This document shows positions 16,840 to 26,049 of a stretch of 64,000 nucleotides of DNA, one piece after another (the stretch's first letter is position 1; each line of letters starts with the position of its first letter). The notes under the pieces were generated by a model, which saw nothing but the letters and a program-made list of their open reading frames with translations, was not told the DNA's origin and made no database searches. This DNA comes from Hydrogenophilales bacterium. GTDB lineage: Bacteria > Pseudomonadota > Gammaproteobacteria > Burkholderiales > Thiobacillaceae. The translations under genes were made by a program, and so were the position numbers. Location of the stretch: contig JADJYY010000018.1 of NCBI GenBank assembly GCA_016719465.1, positions 23,950 to 87,949 on the forward strand. Reading direction: 5' to 3'.

Positions 16840-19800
16840 CTAGCGTCCCACTTCGAATACCCCGTTCGGGGCCTCGCCAAACATCTCCGGCGCGTACATG
16901 GCTTCCACCCGGGTGGGCGGCAGATTGAAGGCGCCGTCGCTGTTCAGGCGCAGGGTGTATTCCAGGCTGAAGCGGCCGCGCGGGACGTACTCGTAGTAGG
17001 CCCGGTAGTTGTCGAACAGGCGTTCCTGCCAGCTTGGCCAGGCCATGCCGTCGTTGCGCTCGCCCCGGGTCAGGATGGCGGAATCCCGCTGGCGGCCGGT
17101 ACCCAGGATGCTGGCGCCGGCGGGGACCGGATCTTCCACCACCACCCAGCCCATGTCGTCCCGGGCATCGATGGTGAGGCGCACGCGCAGCACGTCGCCC
17201 CGGCGCCATTTGCCCGGGGTCTTCTGGTCGATGGGGATGATTTCGCGAACGACGCCGTAGCCCCGCTGGACCGGCTCGGCCAGCGCCACGGCGGCCAGGG
17301 TGGTGACGCTGGCATAGGGCTCGCCCGTGCCCTCGTGCTTCAGGCGCAGGGTGGCGGGTTCGGCGGTCAGGGGCAGGAAGGCGGTGGCGCCTTTCGGGAA
17401 GGCCTGCCAGTCCACCACCCGGCCGTCCTGGCCCAGCACGGCGAAGCTCTTGCCGCTGGGCTTCACCTGCTCGAACAGCCGGCTGTAGCGTTCCAGGGCC
17501 AGGCTGCCCCAGGCGTTGGCGGTGGTGGTGTTCCAGCGGTTGCCCTGCTGGCGGCCTAGGGCGCCGGTGACCAGCCTGGGCATCCGTTCCTTCCAGGCCG
17601 GCAGGTCCATGACCGCCAAGAGGCCCCGCACGGCGTTGGTGTCGGCGGAGCTCATCATCCACCACAGGGCGTCCCGTTCTTCGTTGCTCAGGTTCAAGCG
17701 TTTGCCGGTGGTGGTGAAGCGCGCCTCCAGGGCTTCCAGGGCTTCCCGTAGCAGGGCATCGCGTGGCGCGAGATGCGGGGTGTGCTTGAGCACGCTGATC
17801 CAGTCGATGAGCACCGAGGTCGGCCACAAACGGGGTTCCGGCTTGACCGTGGAAATCAGGCCTGGCGTGGCCTTGCCGGCCCGGGCCAGGGCTTCCAGGG
17901 CGGCCATGCGCGGCGGCAGGGCCCGTTCCCAGGCCGGACGGGCGATGTCCAGCTTGCCTTCCAGGTATTCCGCCAGGGCCCGTTCCATGCGCGCTCGGGC
18001 GTCCGCCGGCAGGCTCCATTCCGCCTCGTCGGCCAGGGACAGCAGATAGGCGGCAGGGCCACGCTGCCGCTTCTGTTGCCACCTCCGTTGCCGGGGAAGA
18101 AATTGGCCAGGCCGTTGTCCGCCAGATAGGTGGGCAGGTGGTCGATCATGCCTTGCCAGAGCTTGGCGTCCCGGGTGGCCACGGCCTTCGAGGCCTGCTG
18201 TTCCAGACAGGCGAAGGGGTAGCGGCGCATGTGGTCGCGCAGGGTGGTCTGGCCGTCCAGCAGGCTGGCGGCCAGGGTGGCGCGCAGTTCGGCCCTGGTG
18301 GCGCCGGCGGGGGCGGCCACCGGGATGTCCAGCACCTTGTCCAGCCGTTGCAGGCTGGCGGACTGCACCCGCGGCGGAATCGCGGGCCGCACGCCTTGCT
18401 TCACCTTCAGGGCATCGCGCGGTTTGCCGCCGACTTCCCGCGCGTCCAGGGTCCAGTCCAGGCTGGTAGCGCCGTCCGGCACGGTGATCGGCCAGGCGAC
18501 TTCCTTGCTCTCGCCGGCGGTGAGGTCGAGGGTCTTGGCCGGCAGATTCTTGATCCCCGAGGCTTCGGGACGGATTTCGACACGCATGCCCTTGTCCCCG
18601 CCGTTGCGCACGGTGAACAGGGCCTGGAAGCGGTCGCCTTCCCGCACCACCGGCGGCAGGCCGGAGATCAGTTGTAGGTCCTGGGTCGAGCGGATGCCGG
18701 CGCGGCCGCTGCCGAAGCGGCTTTCCGAGGCGGCCACGGCGACGACGCGGAAGGCGGTGAGGCTGTCGTTCAGCGGGATTTCCGCCGTCGCCTCGCCCTT
18801 GGCATCCAGGGGCAGGCTGGCCTTCCAGAACAGCAGGGTGTCGAACAGTTCCCGGGTGGGCAGCTTGCCGCCGCCGCCACCGGCGGGCAGGGCCTTCTTG
18901 CCGAAGTGGCGCTTGCCGGTGACCTGCATCTGGGCGGTGAAGGTCTTCAGGCTGTAGCCCCGCTCGGCCATCATGGCCTCCAGCAGGTTCCAGCTTGCGT
19001 TGGGGGCCAGTTCCAGCAGGCCCTCGTCCACGGCGGCCAGGGTGACCTCCGTGCCGGCCGGGGGCGGCGCGCCCTCGGGGGTGCGCACCTTGACCGTGAC
19101 CCTGGCCTTCTCGCGGATGGCGTAGCTGGCCCGGTCGGTCTTCACGTCCACATCCAGGCGATGGCCGCGCTGGCCCACCTGGATGCCGGTCAGCCCCAGC
19201 TTGAAGGCGGGCCGGCCCAGGTCCACCAGGGCGGTGGGCTTCACCGCGTCGTTGCGGCCGCGCACGGCCAGGGCGGAGACGAAGACGTTGGGGGCCCAGT
19301 TGGCCTTCACCGGCAACTCGATCACCGGAGCCTTGCCGGACAGTTCAACCACCCTGGCGTCGAGGATGCCTTCCCGCTCCACCGTGACCAGCACGCTGGC
19401 CTCCCGGAACGGCATGCGCACCTGGAAGCGGGCGGTCTGGCCGGGCTCGTAGCGTTTCTGCTCGGGGATCAGGTCGATGCGGTCGTGGTTGTCCTGGCGG
19501 AACCACCATTCGTCCTTGCCGGCCACCCAGAAGCTCTCGCTGGTGCGGGCCTGGCGGCCTTCCTTGTCGCGGGCGATCGCATCCACCAGCACTTCGCCGC
19601 CCTGCTCCGCCTTGGCGGCGCAGGCAAACTGGCCCTTGGCGTCGGTCTTGCCGGCGCATTTGCCGGCCAGGGGGATGTCCCGGGTTTCGTTGCGGTAGCC
19701 GTAGAAGCCGCCCGCAAGGCGGACCCGGTGGCCCAGGGTCTGGCGCAGGGTGAACTTCGCCTCCACCGGCACATGGGCGGCCGGCTTGCCGTCCAGGTCC

Positions 19801-22448
19801 AGGGCCAGGAAGCGCAGGGTCTGGTTCTGGCCCGCCCGGGTCCAGCGCTCCCGCTTCAGGCCCAGCACCACGCCGGCCGGCCACCAGGGCGTGGCGCGGC
19901 TGACGGTCTGGATCTCGCCGGACGGGTCGGCGTATTCCATTTCCAGGCGCAATTTATGGGGCATGGCCGGGGTGGGGAGCTTGTCCAGGCGCGCCCGGCC
20001 GGCGCCACCGGCATCCAGCTTGACGGGCTCGGCGGCGAGGGGAATGGGCTCGCTTTCCTCCGTGCCCGCGTCGCCGTCCTTGCGGCGGGCGAATTCGTAG
20101 TCCGGGTAGTCGTCGAAATCCACATTGAAACGGGGTTCCAGTTGGGCGCGCAGTTTCACCGGCAGGTGCTTGGCGCCGCCGCCGTTGAGGTAGGCCACGG
20201 CGATGTCGAACTCGGCGCTGGCCGGGGCGATCCATCGAGATTCCTTGGGATCCAGGCTGGCCTTCATCAACGGCACGCGGAAATCACCGACGCTGAAGGC
20301 GCCGCTGTCCAGGCCTTCCAGGTATTCCAGTTCCTGGACGGGGGTTTCCAGACGGATGTCCTTGTCCACCAGGCGCAGGCGGTAGTCGCCCCGCTTGGCG
20401 GCCACGGGCACCGGCCAGGTGGATTCGGCGGCGCCGTTTTTCCAGGTCAGGGGCAGGAACCAGCGCTGCTGGCTGCCCTGGTGCTCGACCATCAGGCTGC
20501 GCGGGATTTTCGTCGGATAGCCCAGGCCGTGGGCGCGCTGGTCGCGCAGCACGTGCTTCATGTGCACCGTGTCGCCGGGCCGGAACAGGACTCGGTCCAG
20601 CACGGTATGGGCGATGCGGTTGTCGCCGCGCCAGTCCTGGGGCAGGCCGAAACGCCAGGTCTCGATGCCTTCGTCCCAGTCCGAGCGGGCGAAGCTCAGG
20701 TCGTCGCCCAGGCGGGCGCTGACGAACAGGGGGCAGGCGTAGTCGTCGGCGGAGCGGGGGTCCGGCAGGTTCTTCGGCAGCAGGGCCATGCCCTGGGCAT
20801 CGGTGACGCTCTGGGCGAGGGGGGCCGCCTTGCAGTTGCGCACGGCGATCTGGGCGCCCGCCACGGGTTTGCCGGTGTCGAGCCGGGTGACCCAGGCCAG
20901 GGAGGATTCCACCCCCCACTTGAAGTGGACCGCCAGGTTGGTGACCAGGGCCGTGGCGCGCACGAACATGGGGTTATTCGCTTTTTCGTTATCCCCAAGC
21001 AGGGACTTGCCCAGGCGCTTGCTTTCCACTTCCACCACGTAGAAGCCGGGCTTCTCCAGGGGCAGGCCCACCACCTCGAAGGCCTGGGCGCCACCGGGCT
21101 TGGGCAGGGCGCGTTCCTCGACGCCGGCGATGTGGGGCGCCAGGTACTGGGCCCGGCGCCGGTCGGGGCGGGATTGGGTGCGCTGGTCGTAGTCCGGGTT
21201 TTCGAACTTCTTCAGGCTGGCCTGCCAATCCAGGATGCCGGCGTCGGTGGTGAGCCGTATCCAGCGCACCTTGGCGGCGGTGCCGCCCAGGTTGTCCGCT
21301 TCCAGGTTGCGCAGGGTGATGGGCATCAGGCCGCCGGCGGCCTGTTCGATGATGCCGAATTCGCCGGAGAACTTGACCAGGGGCGGCGTGTCCGCCATCC
21401 GGAAGCTCATGGGGAAGCGGGCGGCGTTGACCAGGGCGCGACCCTTGTCGTCGGCCAGGGCGGCCGGCAGCTTGAGCGTGAGGGACGCGCTGGCGGGGAA
21501 GGGGCCGGGGAAGGTCACGCTGGTGTCGGTGGCGGTGGCCTGTTCCGGCCTGCGTTGGCGATAGGCCTTGCCCTTGGCGTCCTGGAGGCTGATCTTGTCC
21601 AGCATTGAGCGGGAGACCGGCGCGGTGAACTCCACCCGCAGCGGCAGCAAGGGCATGCAGCCGGCCTTGGCGTTTTCCCGCTGGCAGCGCAGGTGGGCGC
21701 TGAAATGGTCGCGCACCTGGAATTCCAGGCGCTGGTCGGCGGGGTTGGTCTGTCCCGAGGGTGTGGCGATGCCCCGGCCCCAGACCAGGGCCATCCTGGC
21801 GTTGGCGGGCAGGGTGCGTACGCACTGCACGACTTCCAGGGTGGCTTCGCTCTCCGGGTTTCGTGCATCCCAGGGCTCGCCCTGATCCTTGAGAACCTGG
21901 GCGATGCTCCGCAACAGCCGGGTCCGTTCCGCGCCCGCCAGTCGCCTGGCCGCCACCTGCTCATGGATGCCCTGGATCTCGCAACGGACGCCGGCCTGGA
22001 GGTCTTCGGGGCGGGCGGCGCCATTGAGGCGAAGCACGAACACCTGATCCTCGTCGATGGTGGACGGCGACGACGGCATCATCCAGACCACGCGCGGGCC
22101 GGCCACGGCGAAGCGGTATTCCGGCGCCGACTTGACCGCCTCACCGGCCAGGGTGGCGAGTCCGGGACGGGGAAGGAAACGGCAGGGCTCCCCGGCCTTG
22201 AGATCGCCGGTCAGGTCGAAGACCCAGGTACGCTCGTCGCTCCAGTAAGCGTTGCCCTCCACGCCGCATTGGATATCGAAGGGAGCCGGCGCATTGGCGC
22301 GCCCCTGGGGCACCATGGCCGCGGAGAAGCGGGTCTGGACCTGCCGCGCCTGGAGATGTTCGCCCTGGGGGGTGAAGCTTTCCAGTTCGGCGGCGCCGCC
22401 GGATCCCGCGAGCAGGACTGCGGCCAACAAGGCAACGATGCGTTTCAT
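16840..22448 (-). pseudogene. Alpha-2-macroglobulin (YfhM type), interrupted by a frameshift
   Basis: The N-terminal 1460 or so residues are open from ATG 22448 (good GGAAGGG site, signal peptide MKRIVALLAAVLLAGSGGAAE). They contain MG/A2M domains and the thioester motif CLEQ at Cys1414. The reading frame then slips near 18052-18056: the family sequence continues one frame over as AYLLSLADEAEW and runs to a TAG at 16840. Restoring one missing base would give a protein of about 1870 residues, the normal family length. Bacterial A2Ms are periplasmic protease traps that work with PbpC. The slip is not in a homopolymer, so a real mutation and a sequencing error are both possible. Confidence 0.88.
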
Positions 22449-22619
22449 CCCTTCCGTCTCCCCAAGAATCCATGTTTGCCACTGTTTGCCATTCTGGCAC
22501 GCCGATCAAGCACGAGGATCCCGTCTGGCAACGGAAAATAATACTTGACCAGACAACTCGACAATTATTAGAATTCGTCCATGAAGTAACCACAATCCAG
22601 TGAAGAGAGAGGACGAATC

Positions 22620-22952
22620 ATGGAACTTGAAATCAACGGCAGAACGGTGGAAACCGACCCCGAGGGCTATCTGGCCAACCTGGCCGACTGGGACGAGGAC
22701 GTGGCTGAATTCCTGGCTTCCCAGGACAAGCTGACCCTGGAAGAGAACCACTGGAAGGTGATCCGCTACATGCGGGACTTCTTCAACGAGCATGGCACCG
22801 CGCCCAATCTGCGCTTCCTGCAGAAGGGGCTGAAGGAAGAGTTCGGCGACGAATGGGGCGAGAAGAAATTCCTCTTCGACCTGTTCCCCTTCGGTCCCGC
22901 CAAGCAGGCCGGTCGTTACGCCGGGACGCCCAAGCCCACCGGCTGCGTATGA
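22620..22952 (+). CDS. tusE: DsrC/TusE-family sulfur carrier, one-cysteine type
   Basis: A 110-residue DsrC-fold protein: helix-rich body with NHWKVIRYMRDFFNEHGTAPNLR, then the flexible C-terminal arm GRYAGTPKPTGCV. The penultimate Cys109 (CysA) is present, but the second DsrC cysteine, eleven residues earlier, is Gly98. Known DsrC proteins of sulfite reduction or sulfur oxidation have both cysteines; TusE-type members have only the last one and pass sulfur to tRNA thiolation. So a TusE-like carrier is more likely. A GAGAGAGGA site precedes ATG 22620, and a strong terminator follows at 22981. Confidence 0.88.
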   Translation: MELEINGRTVETDPEGYLANLADWDEDVAEFLASQDKLTLEENHWKVIRYMRDFFNEHGTAPNLRFLQKGLKEEFGDEWGEKKFLFDLFPFGPAKQAGRYAGTPKPTGCV

Positions 22953-22980
22953 TGTAACGCTGGTCCGAATGGACTACACT

Positions 22981-23010
22981 CGCCCCGGCCTGTCCGGGGC
23001 GATTTTATTT
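22981..23010 (+). terminator. Rho-independent terminator after tusE-like gene
   Basis: An 8-bp perfect stem CGCCCCGG/CCGGGGCG with a five-base loop CCTGT, followed by ATTTTATTT. It lies 28 nt after the stop of the DsrC-family gene. Confidence 0.8.
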
Positions 23011-23022
23011 GGGCGTCTCATC

Positions 23023-23317
23023 ATGAAGAAAATCCACTCTCTGCTCCCCTTGCTGTTGCTGGTATCAAGCCAGGCAACGGCCTTTCCCTGGTACGGCCAG
23101 GGGAGAGAATTTTCGTGGCGCTGCGCTCATGACCCCGGATGAACGCAAGAGCCATGTCTCCCGCCTCCAGAACATGAAATCCTTCGATGAATGCAAGGGC
23201 TACATGAACGCCCACTACCTGGAACTGGACAAGCGCGCCAAGGAAAAAGGCGCGGTCCTGCCCCCCATCCAGGGCGACCCCTGCGAAGTCATGAAGACCA
23301 TGGGGCGATTCCGCTGA
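23023..23317 (+). pseudogene. Small secreted Cys-containing protein, frameshifted
   Basis: The first frame from ATG 23023 encodes a clear signal peptide (MKKIHSLLPLLLLVSSQATA, cleavage before FPW) and stops after 39 residues. A second, overlapping frame from 23129 encodes MTPDERKSHVSRLQNMKSF, then DECKGYMNAHY and a second Cys near the end. It resembles the conserved part of small periplasmic proteins I recall from Betaproteobacteria but cannot name. A one-base slip between about 23100 and 23129 would join signal and mature parts. The frames could also be independent, but a 62-residue cytoplasmic remainder is less likely. Ends just before a strong terminator. Confidence 0.55.
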
Positions 23318-23323
23318 AGTCCC

Positions 23324-23371
23324 GCCGCCAATGAAAAACGGCCCTCACCAGGGCCGTTTTTCATTGGCGGC
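23324..23371. terminator. Bidirectional terminator with 22-bp perfect stem
   Basis: A 22-bp perfect inverted repeat with a CACC loop; the stem contains AAAAACGGCCCT and its complement, so both strands end in a T-run after a GC block. It separates the small secreted-protein gene (plus) from the convergent DsrC-family gene (minus). Confidence 0.92.
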
Positions 23372-23391
23372 CGTTTTCGGCCCGGCGGGCG

Positions 23392-23757
23392 TCAATGCAC
23401 GCTGCCGAAGGAGGGATCGACGTTGCCCGAGGGGGTGGGGATGCCCGCCATCCTGCAACCCTGGGTCACCGGTCCGCGCGGGAAGAGTTTGTAGAGGAAC
23501 TTGCGCCCGCCCTGGTCGATGTAGGCGTCTTCCATGGCCTTCAGCAGCGAGCGCGCGTTGGATTCGGGACCGCATTCGGCAAAGTGGTCGCGCAGGAAGC
23601 AGATGACGTCCATGTGGGAATCGGTGAGTTCGATGCCCTCCTGCCTTGCCTGATCCCGCGCCAGATCCTCGCTCCAGTTGTCCAGATCGTTGAGATAGGC
23701 GTCCGCATCGCAGGGCGCCAGGTTTTCCGCCATCACGAGTTTGTTGATGTCCAGCAT
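23392..23757 (-). CDS. DsrC/TusE-family protein with atypical cysteine pattern
   Basis: A 121-residue DsrC-fold protein with the conserved MDVICFLRDHFAECGPESNAR helix region and FLYKLFPRGPVTQGC. In the C-terminal arm the inner cysteine (Cys101, CysB position) is kept, but the position eleven residues later, normally the essential penultimate cysteine, is Asn112, and the tail is extended by nine residues (to Gly-Ser-Val-His). Three other cysteines lie in the body. It is therefore neither a typical DsrC nor a TusE. A GAGGAG site precedes ATG 23757. The SUMF1-type gene lies upstream on the same strand. Confidence 0.82.
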   Translation of the reverse strand: MLDINKLVMAENLAPCDADAYLNDLDNWSEDLARDQARQEGIELTDSHMDVICFLRDHFAECGPESNARSLLKAMEDAYIDQGGRKFLYKLFPRGPVTQGCRMAGIPTPSGNVDPSFGSVH

Positions 23758-23864
23758 GTCCGTTCTCCTCGTCGTTAAAGACAGGCTGTGAGTAGCCTGA
23801 TATGTCTCTAGCACGCGACGCGGAAAATACAATAACTTATTGAATATTAAGACTAAATGGTCTT

Positions 23865-24743
23865 TTATCCGGTCGTTTGCCCTATTTCCCGAAGCACCCG
23901 AAAGCCGAGATTCACGTCCAGTTCGTTCCACATGCGTGGCTTGCGGGCGGCGGACCGGGAATGCCAGGCGGATTCGAACCAGGAGCCGCCCTTGGTGACG
24001 AACCATTGCCCGGGTTTGACGGCGCCGGCGCTGATCCGGGCATCCACCGGGCCGACCCAGGGATCGGCCGTGAATTCCCATATATTGCCGTGCATGTCGT
24101 GGAGGCCCCAGAGGTTGGCGGGGTAGAGGCCCACGTCAACGGTTTGCTGCATGGGCGCGCAGAACGGCAGGAAGCGCCGCCAGCCCTGGACACCGCGGCC
24201 GCTGATCTGGAAGGAGCCGGTGTTGGCCTCGACGCAGCCCAGGGTGTCGCCGAAGCAATAGCGGGTGGCCGAGCCGGCCCGGGCGGCATATTCCCATTCC
24301 GCTTCGCCGGGCAGCCGATAGCGATGACCGGATTTTTCCGAGAGCCAGGCCAGGTAGGCATTGGCTTCGTCCCGGTTGATGTTGGTCACCGGGCGGCGGC
24401 CCTCCGCCAGGACCAGGTGGTCGGTCCAGACAAAACCCGTCTCCCGCGCGAAAACGCCGAACTCCTCGGCGGTGACGCAAAAACGGCCCAGGGCGAAGGG
24501 CCTGTCGATTTCGACCCGGCGTGGGAGCTGCTCGCCGAAGCCGCGATCCTCGGGCTTGGCGCCCATCTCGAACACGCCAGCGGGGATCAGGCGGAGTTCC
24601 GGACCCCGGGTGCCATCATCCAGCGCATCGCGGAAGGCGATTCCGCAATCCAGTCGGGCGGCGGCATTGGCCTGGAGGGCGACCAGTTGCGCCGGGGTCA
24701 GATCGTGGACATAAGGCGGTTCGGTATCGGCGGCAAGGTTCAT
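23865..24743 (-). CDS. SUMF1/FGE-sulfatase-fold protein lacking catalytic cysteines
   Basis: A 292-residue protein with the full SUMF1 signature: LRLIPAGVFEMGA, VTNINRDEANAYLAWLSEK, YRLPGEAEWEYAARAG, LWGLHDMHGNIWEFTADPW and GGSWFESAWHSRSAARK. Family members include formylglycine-generating enzyme, EgtB and PvdO. The paired cysteines used by formylglycine-generating enzyme near the C-terminus are absent (Trp/Ser/His occupy that stretch), so it is not a classical FGE. The start ATG 24743 overlaps by ATGA the end of a moaC remnant. It shares a strand with the DsrC-like gene 108 nt downstream. Substrate unknown. Confidence 0.8.
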   Translation of the reverse strand: MNLAADTEPPYVHDLTPAQLVALQANAAARLDCGIAFRDALDDGTRGPELRLIPAGVFEMGAKPEDRGFGEQLPRRVEIDRPFALGRFCVTAEEFGVFARETGFVWTDHLVLAEGRRPVTNINRDEANAYLAWLSEKSGHRYRLPGEAEWEYAARAGSATRYCFGDTLGCVEANTGSFQISGRGVQGWRRFLPFCAPMQQTVDVGLYPANLWGLHDMHGNIWEFTADPWVGPVDARISAGAVKPGQWFVTKGGSWFESAWHSRSAARKPRMWNELDVNLGFRVLREIGQTTG

Positions 24744-24883
24744 TGGTTTTTCCTGTGCTCGGACTTGTCCCCCGGCTTGCCCTGCGGGCGCGCCGATTCG
24801 ATGACCATGCCCCGGTCCACCGCCTTGCACAAGGCGTGGATGGCGAGCAGGGCGACGCCAACTGATTGAAAGCAATGGGGCAT
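24740..24883 (-). pseudogene. moaC C-terminal remnant
   Basis: A 47-residue frame whose middle, ALLAIHALCKAVDRGMVIES, matches the highly conserved C-terminus of MoaC (cyclic pyranopterin monophosphate synthase), and whose tail KPGDKSEH resembles the family ending GGKSGH. MoaC is normally about 160 residues; no matching N-terminal part is visible in any frame upstream, where the sequence changes character. It overlaps the SUMF1-type start as ATGA, so it may survive as a translated leader. MoaC activity (molybdopterin for NarG) must come from elsewhere. Confidence 0.7.
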
Positions 24884-24904
24884 GACAAACACGACCTCAG
24901 GTTT

Positions 24905-24923
24905 TGTCCATCTGATTTGGACA
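24905..24923. repeat. Inverted repeat TGTCCA-N7-TGGACA
   Basis: A 6-bp perfect inverted repeat with a 7-bp spacer in the divergent gap between the moaC remnant and the ferredoxin gene. Size and symmetry fit a dimeric regulator site, but I cannot assign a protein. The rest of the 285-bp gap (24884-25168) shows no gene I can support. Confidence 0.35.
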
Positions 24924-25168
24924 CGATAGGGAGAAGATACTCGAATGCATCTTCCCGGCAACCGTGTCAGCGTGAATGGTTCAGCACCGCAATTATGGGT
25001 TGAGGTACGAGACCATCTCCGCGAGATGGCGTTCACCGTGGAAGTGGATGTATCGTTTGCCCCGCTGAAAACAAGCCAGCCCGTGACCTTGAATATTGGG
25101 CTGGCATGCGCCCCAGGCGCTACCCCCCTCAATTCACCGACAAAACCCCTGAAGACGGAGAACATTCC

Positions 25169-25456
25169 TTGATCAAGCAGACTGAATGCAAGCACGAGCC
25201 TGGAATCATGGTTCCCGTCATCGACCGCGATCGCTGCGAGGGCAAGGCCGATTGTGCGAGGGTTTGCCCCGTGGGGGTTTTCAAGGTGGGGATCCTGCCC
25301 CCGGAACTGCGGTCGAATCTCAGCTTCAGGGGAAAAATCAAGGGCTTCGCCCACCGCTGGCGCCAGGCCTTGCTGGTCAACCCGGGGGCCTGCGAGGCCT
25401 GCGGATTGTGCGTCAAGGCCTGCCCGGAAGGCGCCATCACGCTCGCCGGCGTCTAA
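25169..25456 (+). CDS. 4Fe-4S ferredoxin (two-cluster type)
   Basis: A 95-residue ferredoxin. VPVIDRDRCEGKADCARVCP starts the first cluster region (Cys23, Cys29, Cys33); CEACGLCVKACPEGAI is a classical C-x2-C-x2-C-x3-CP motif. About 40 residues separate them, as in bacterial ferredoxins beginning MIKQ-C. The TTG at 25169 is chosen because the protein then begins IKQTEC like its relatives and a GGAG lies 8 nt upstream. An electron carrier in the cytoplasm; its partner is unknown, although the adjacent UbiU/UbiV proteins are Fe-S hydroxylases that need electrons in anaerobic growth (inference). Confidence 0.85.
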   Translation: MIKQTECKHEPGIMVPVIDRDRCEGKADCARVCPVGVFKVGILPPELRSNLSFRGKIKGFAHRWRQALLVNPGACEACGLCVKACPEGAITLAGV

Positions 25457-25471
25457 GTCGCGACTTAGACG
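25450..25471. repeat. Perfect 22-nt palindrome over the ferredoxin stop codon
   Basis: CGTCTAAGTCG followed directly by its exact complement; the TAA inside the left arm is the ferredoxin stop codon. There is no loop and no T-run, so it is not an ordinary terminator. The next bases repeat GCGACTAAGC, a near copy of one arm. Confidence 0.7.
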
Positions 25472-25560
25472 CGACTAAGCTGGATGCGAGCGGGGCTGTT
25501 ACGTCGCCCGCCGCCGTAAGGGGAGGGTTCGGAAGCCTGGTTGGGTTGCGTGGCGCCCGC

Positions 25561-26049
25561 TCAGGGCAGGGCGGCCAGCGTGTCGCCACCCCCGGTCCGC
25601 CGCCGCAATGCCTGGGCGAGACGCCCCATGCCCAGGGGCATGCGGCGGGTCAGTTCGTCCCAATCCACGGCGTCCAGCAGGTTCTTCAGGGTCAGGCCCA
25701 GGTCGGTGTCGCCCTCGATGAGCAGGCGGCGGTTGAAGAACAGGGTGTCCGGGTCTTCCAGGCGCAGGGAGAGGCGGGCGAAGTCCTCCGCCGTGGCGGT
25801 GAATGTCACGTCCACCGGGCCGGCTTTCTCCGCCCTCAGGCCGTCGGGCGCGACGGAGAGGTACATGGACAGGCCGATGTCCTTCACATGGACGCGGAAG
25901 TGCTTGCCGTGGGCCGCGCTCCAGTCCAGTTCGCCCAGGGTGGGCCAGGCGGCGCGGTTGCAGGCGGCGGCGAAGGCGGCGGAAGGCGGCCAGGCCGGCA
26001 GGCGGGAAACAACGCGGGCCAGGCTTTTGGGGAAGGCGGGCAATTTCAT
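25561..26049 (-). CDS. ubiT: Ubiquinone accessory factor UbiT (SCP2 domain)
   Basis: A 162-residue SCP2-domain protein with VDVTFTATAEDFARLSLRLEDPDTLFFNRRLLIEGDTDLGL, the family's lipid-carrier signature. In the order ubiT-ubiV-ubiU it matches E. coli YhbT, the accessory factor of O2-independent ubiquinone synthesis, which binds lipids. The start overlaps the ubiV stop as ATGA, so the pair is translationally coupled. Confidence 0.92.
   Translation of the reverse strand: MKLPAFPKSLARVVSRLPAWPPSAAFAAACNRAAWPTLGELDWSAAHGKHFRVHVKDIGLSMYLSVAPDGLRAEKAGPVDVTFTATAEDFARLSLRLEDPDTLFFNRRLLIEGDTDLGLTLKNLLDAVDWDELTRRMPLGMGRLAQALRRRTGGGDTLAALP

Noticed and set aside
18906..21608. 900-codon open frame opposite the alpha-2-macroglobulin
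   Set aside because: Low-complexity antisense translation of a recognisable gene.
24945..25172. 75-codon frame between the moaC remnant and the ferredoxin
   Set aside because: No binding site or recognised motif, and it overlaps the ferredoxin start region; not supported as a gene.
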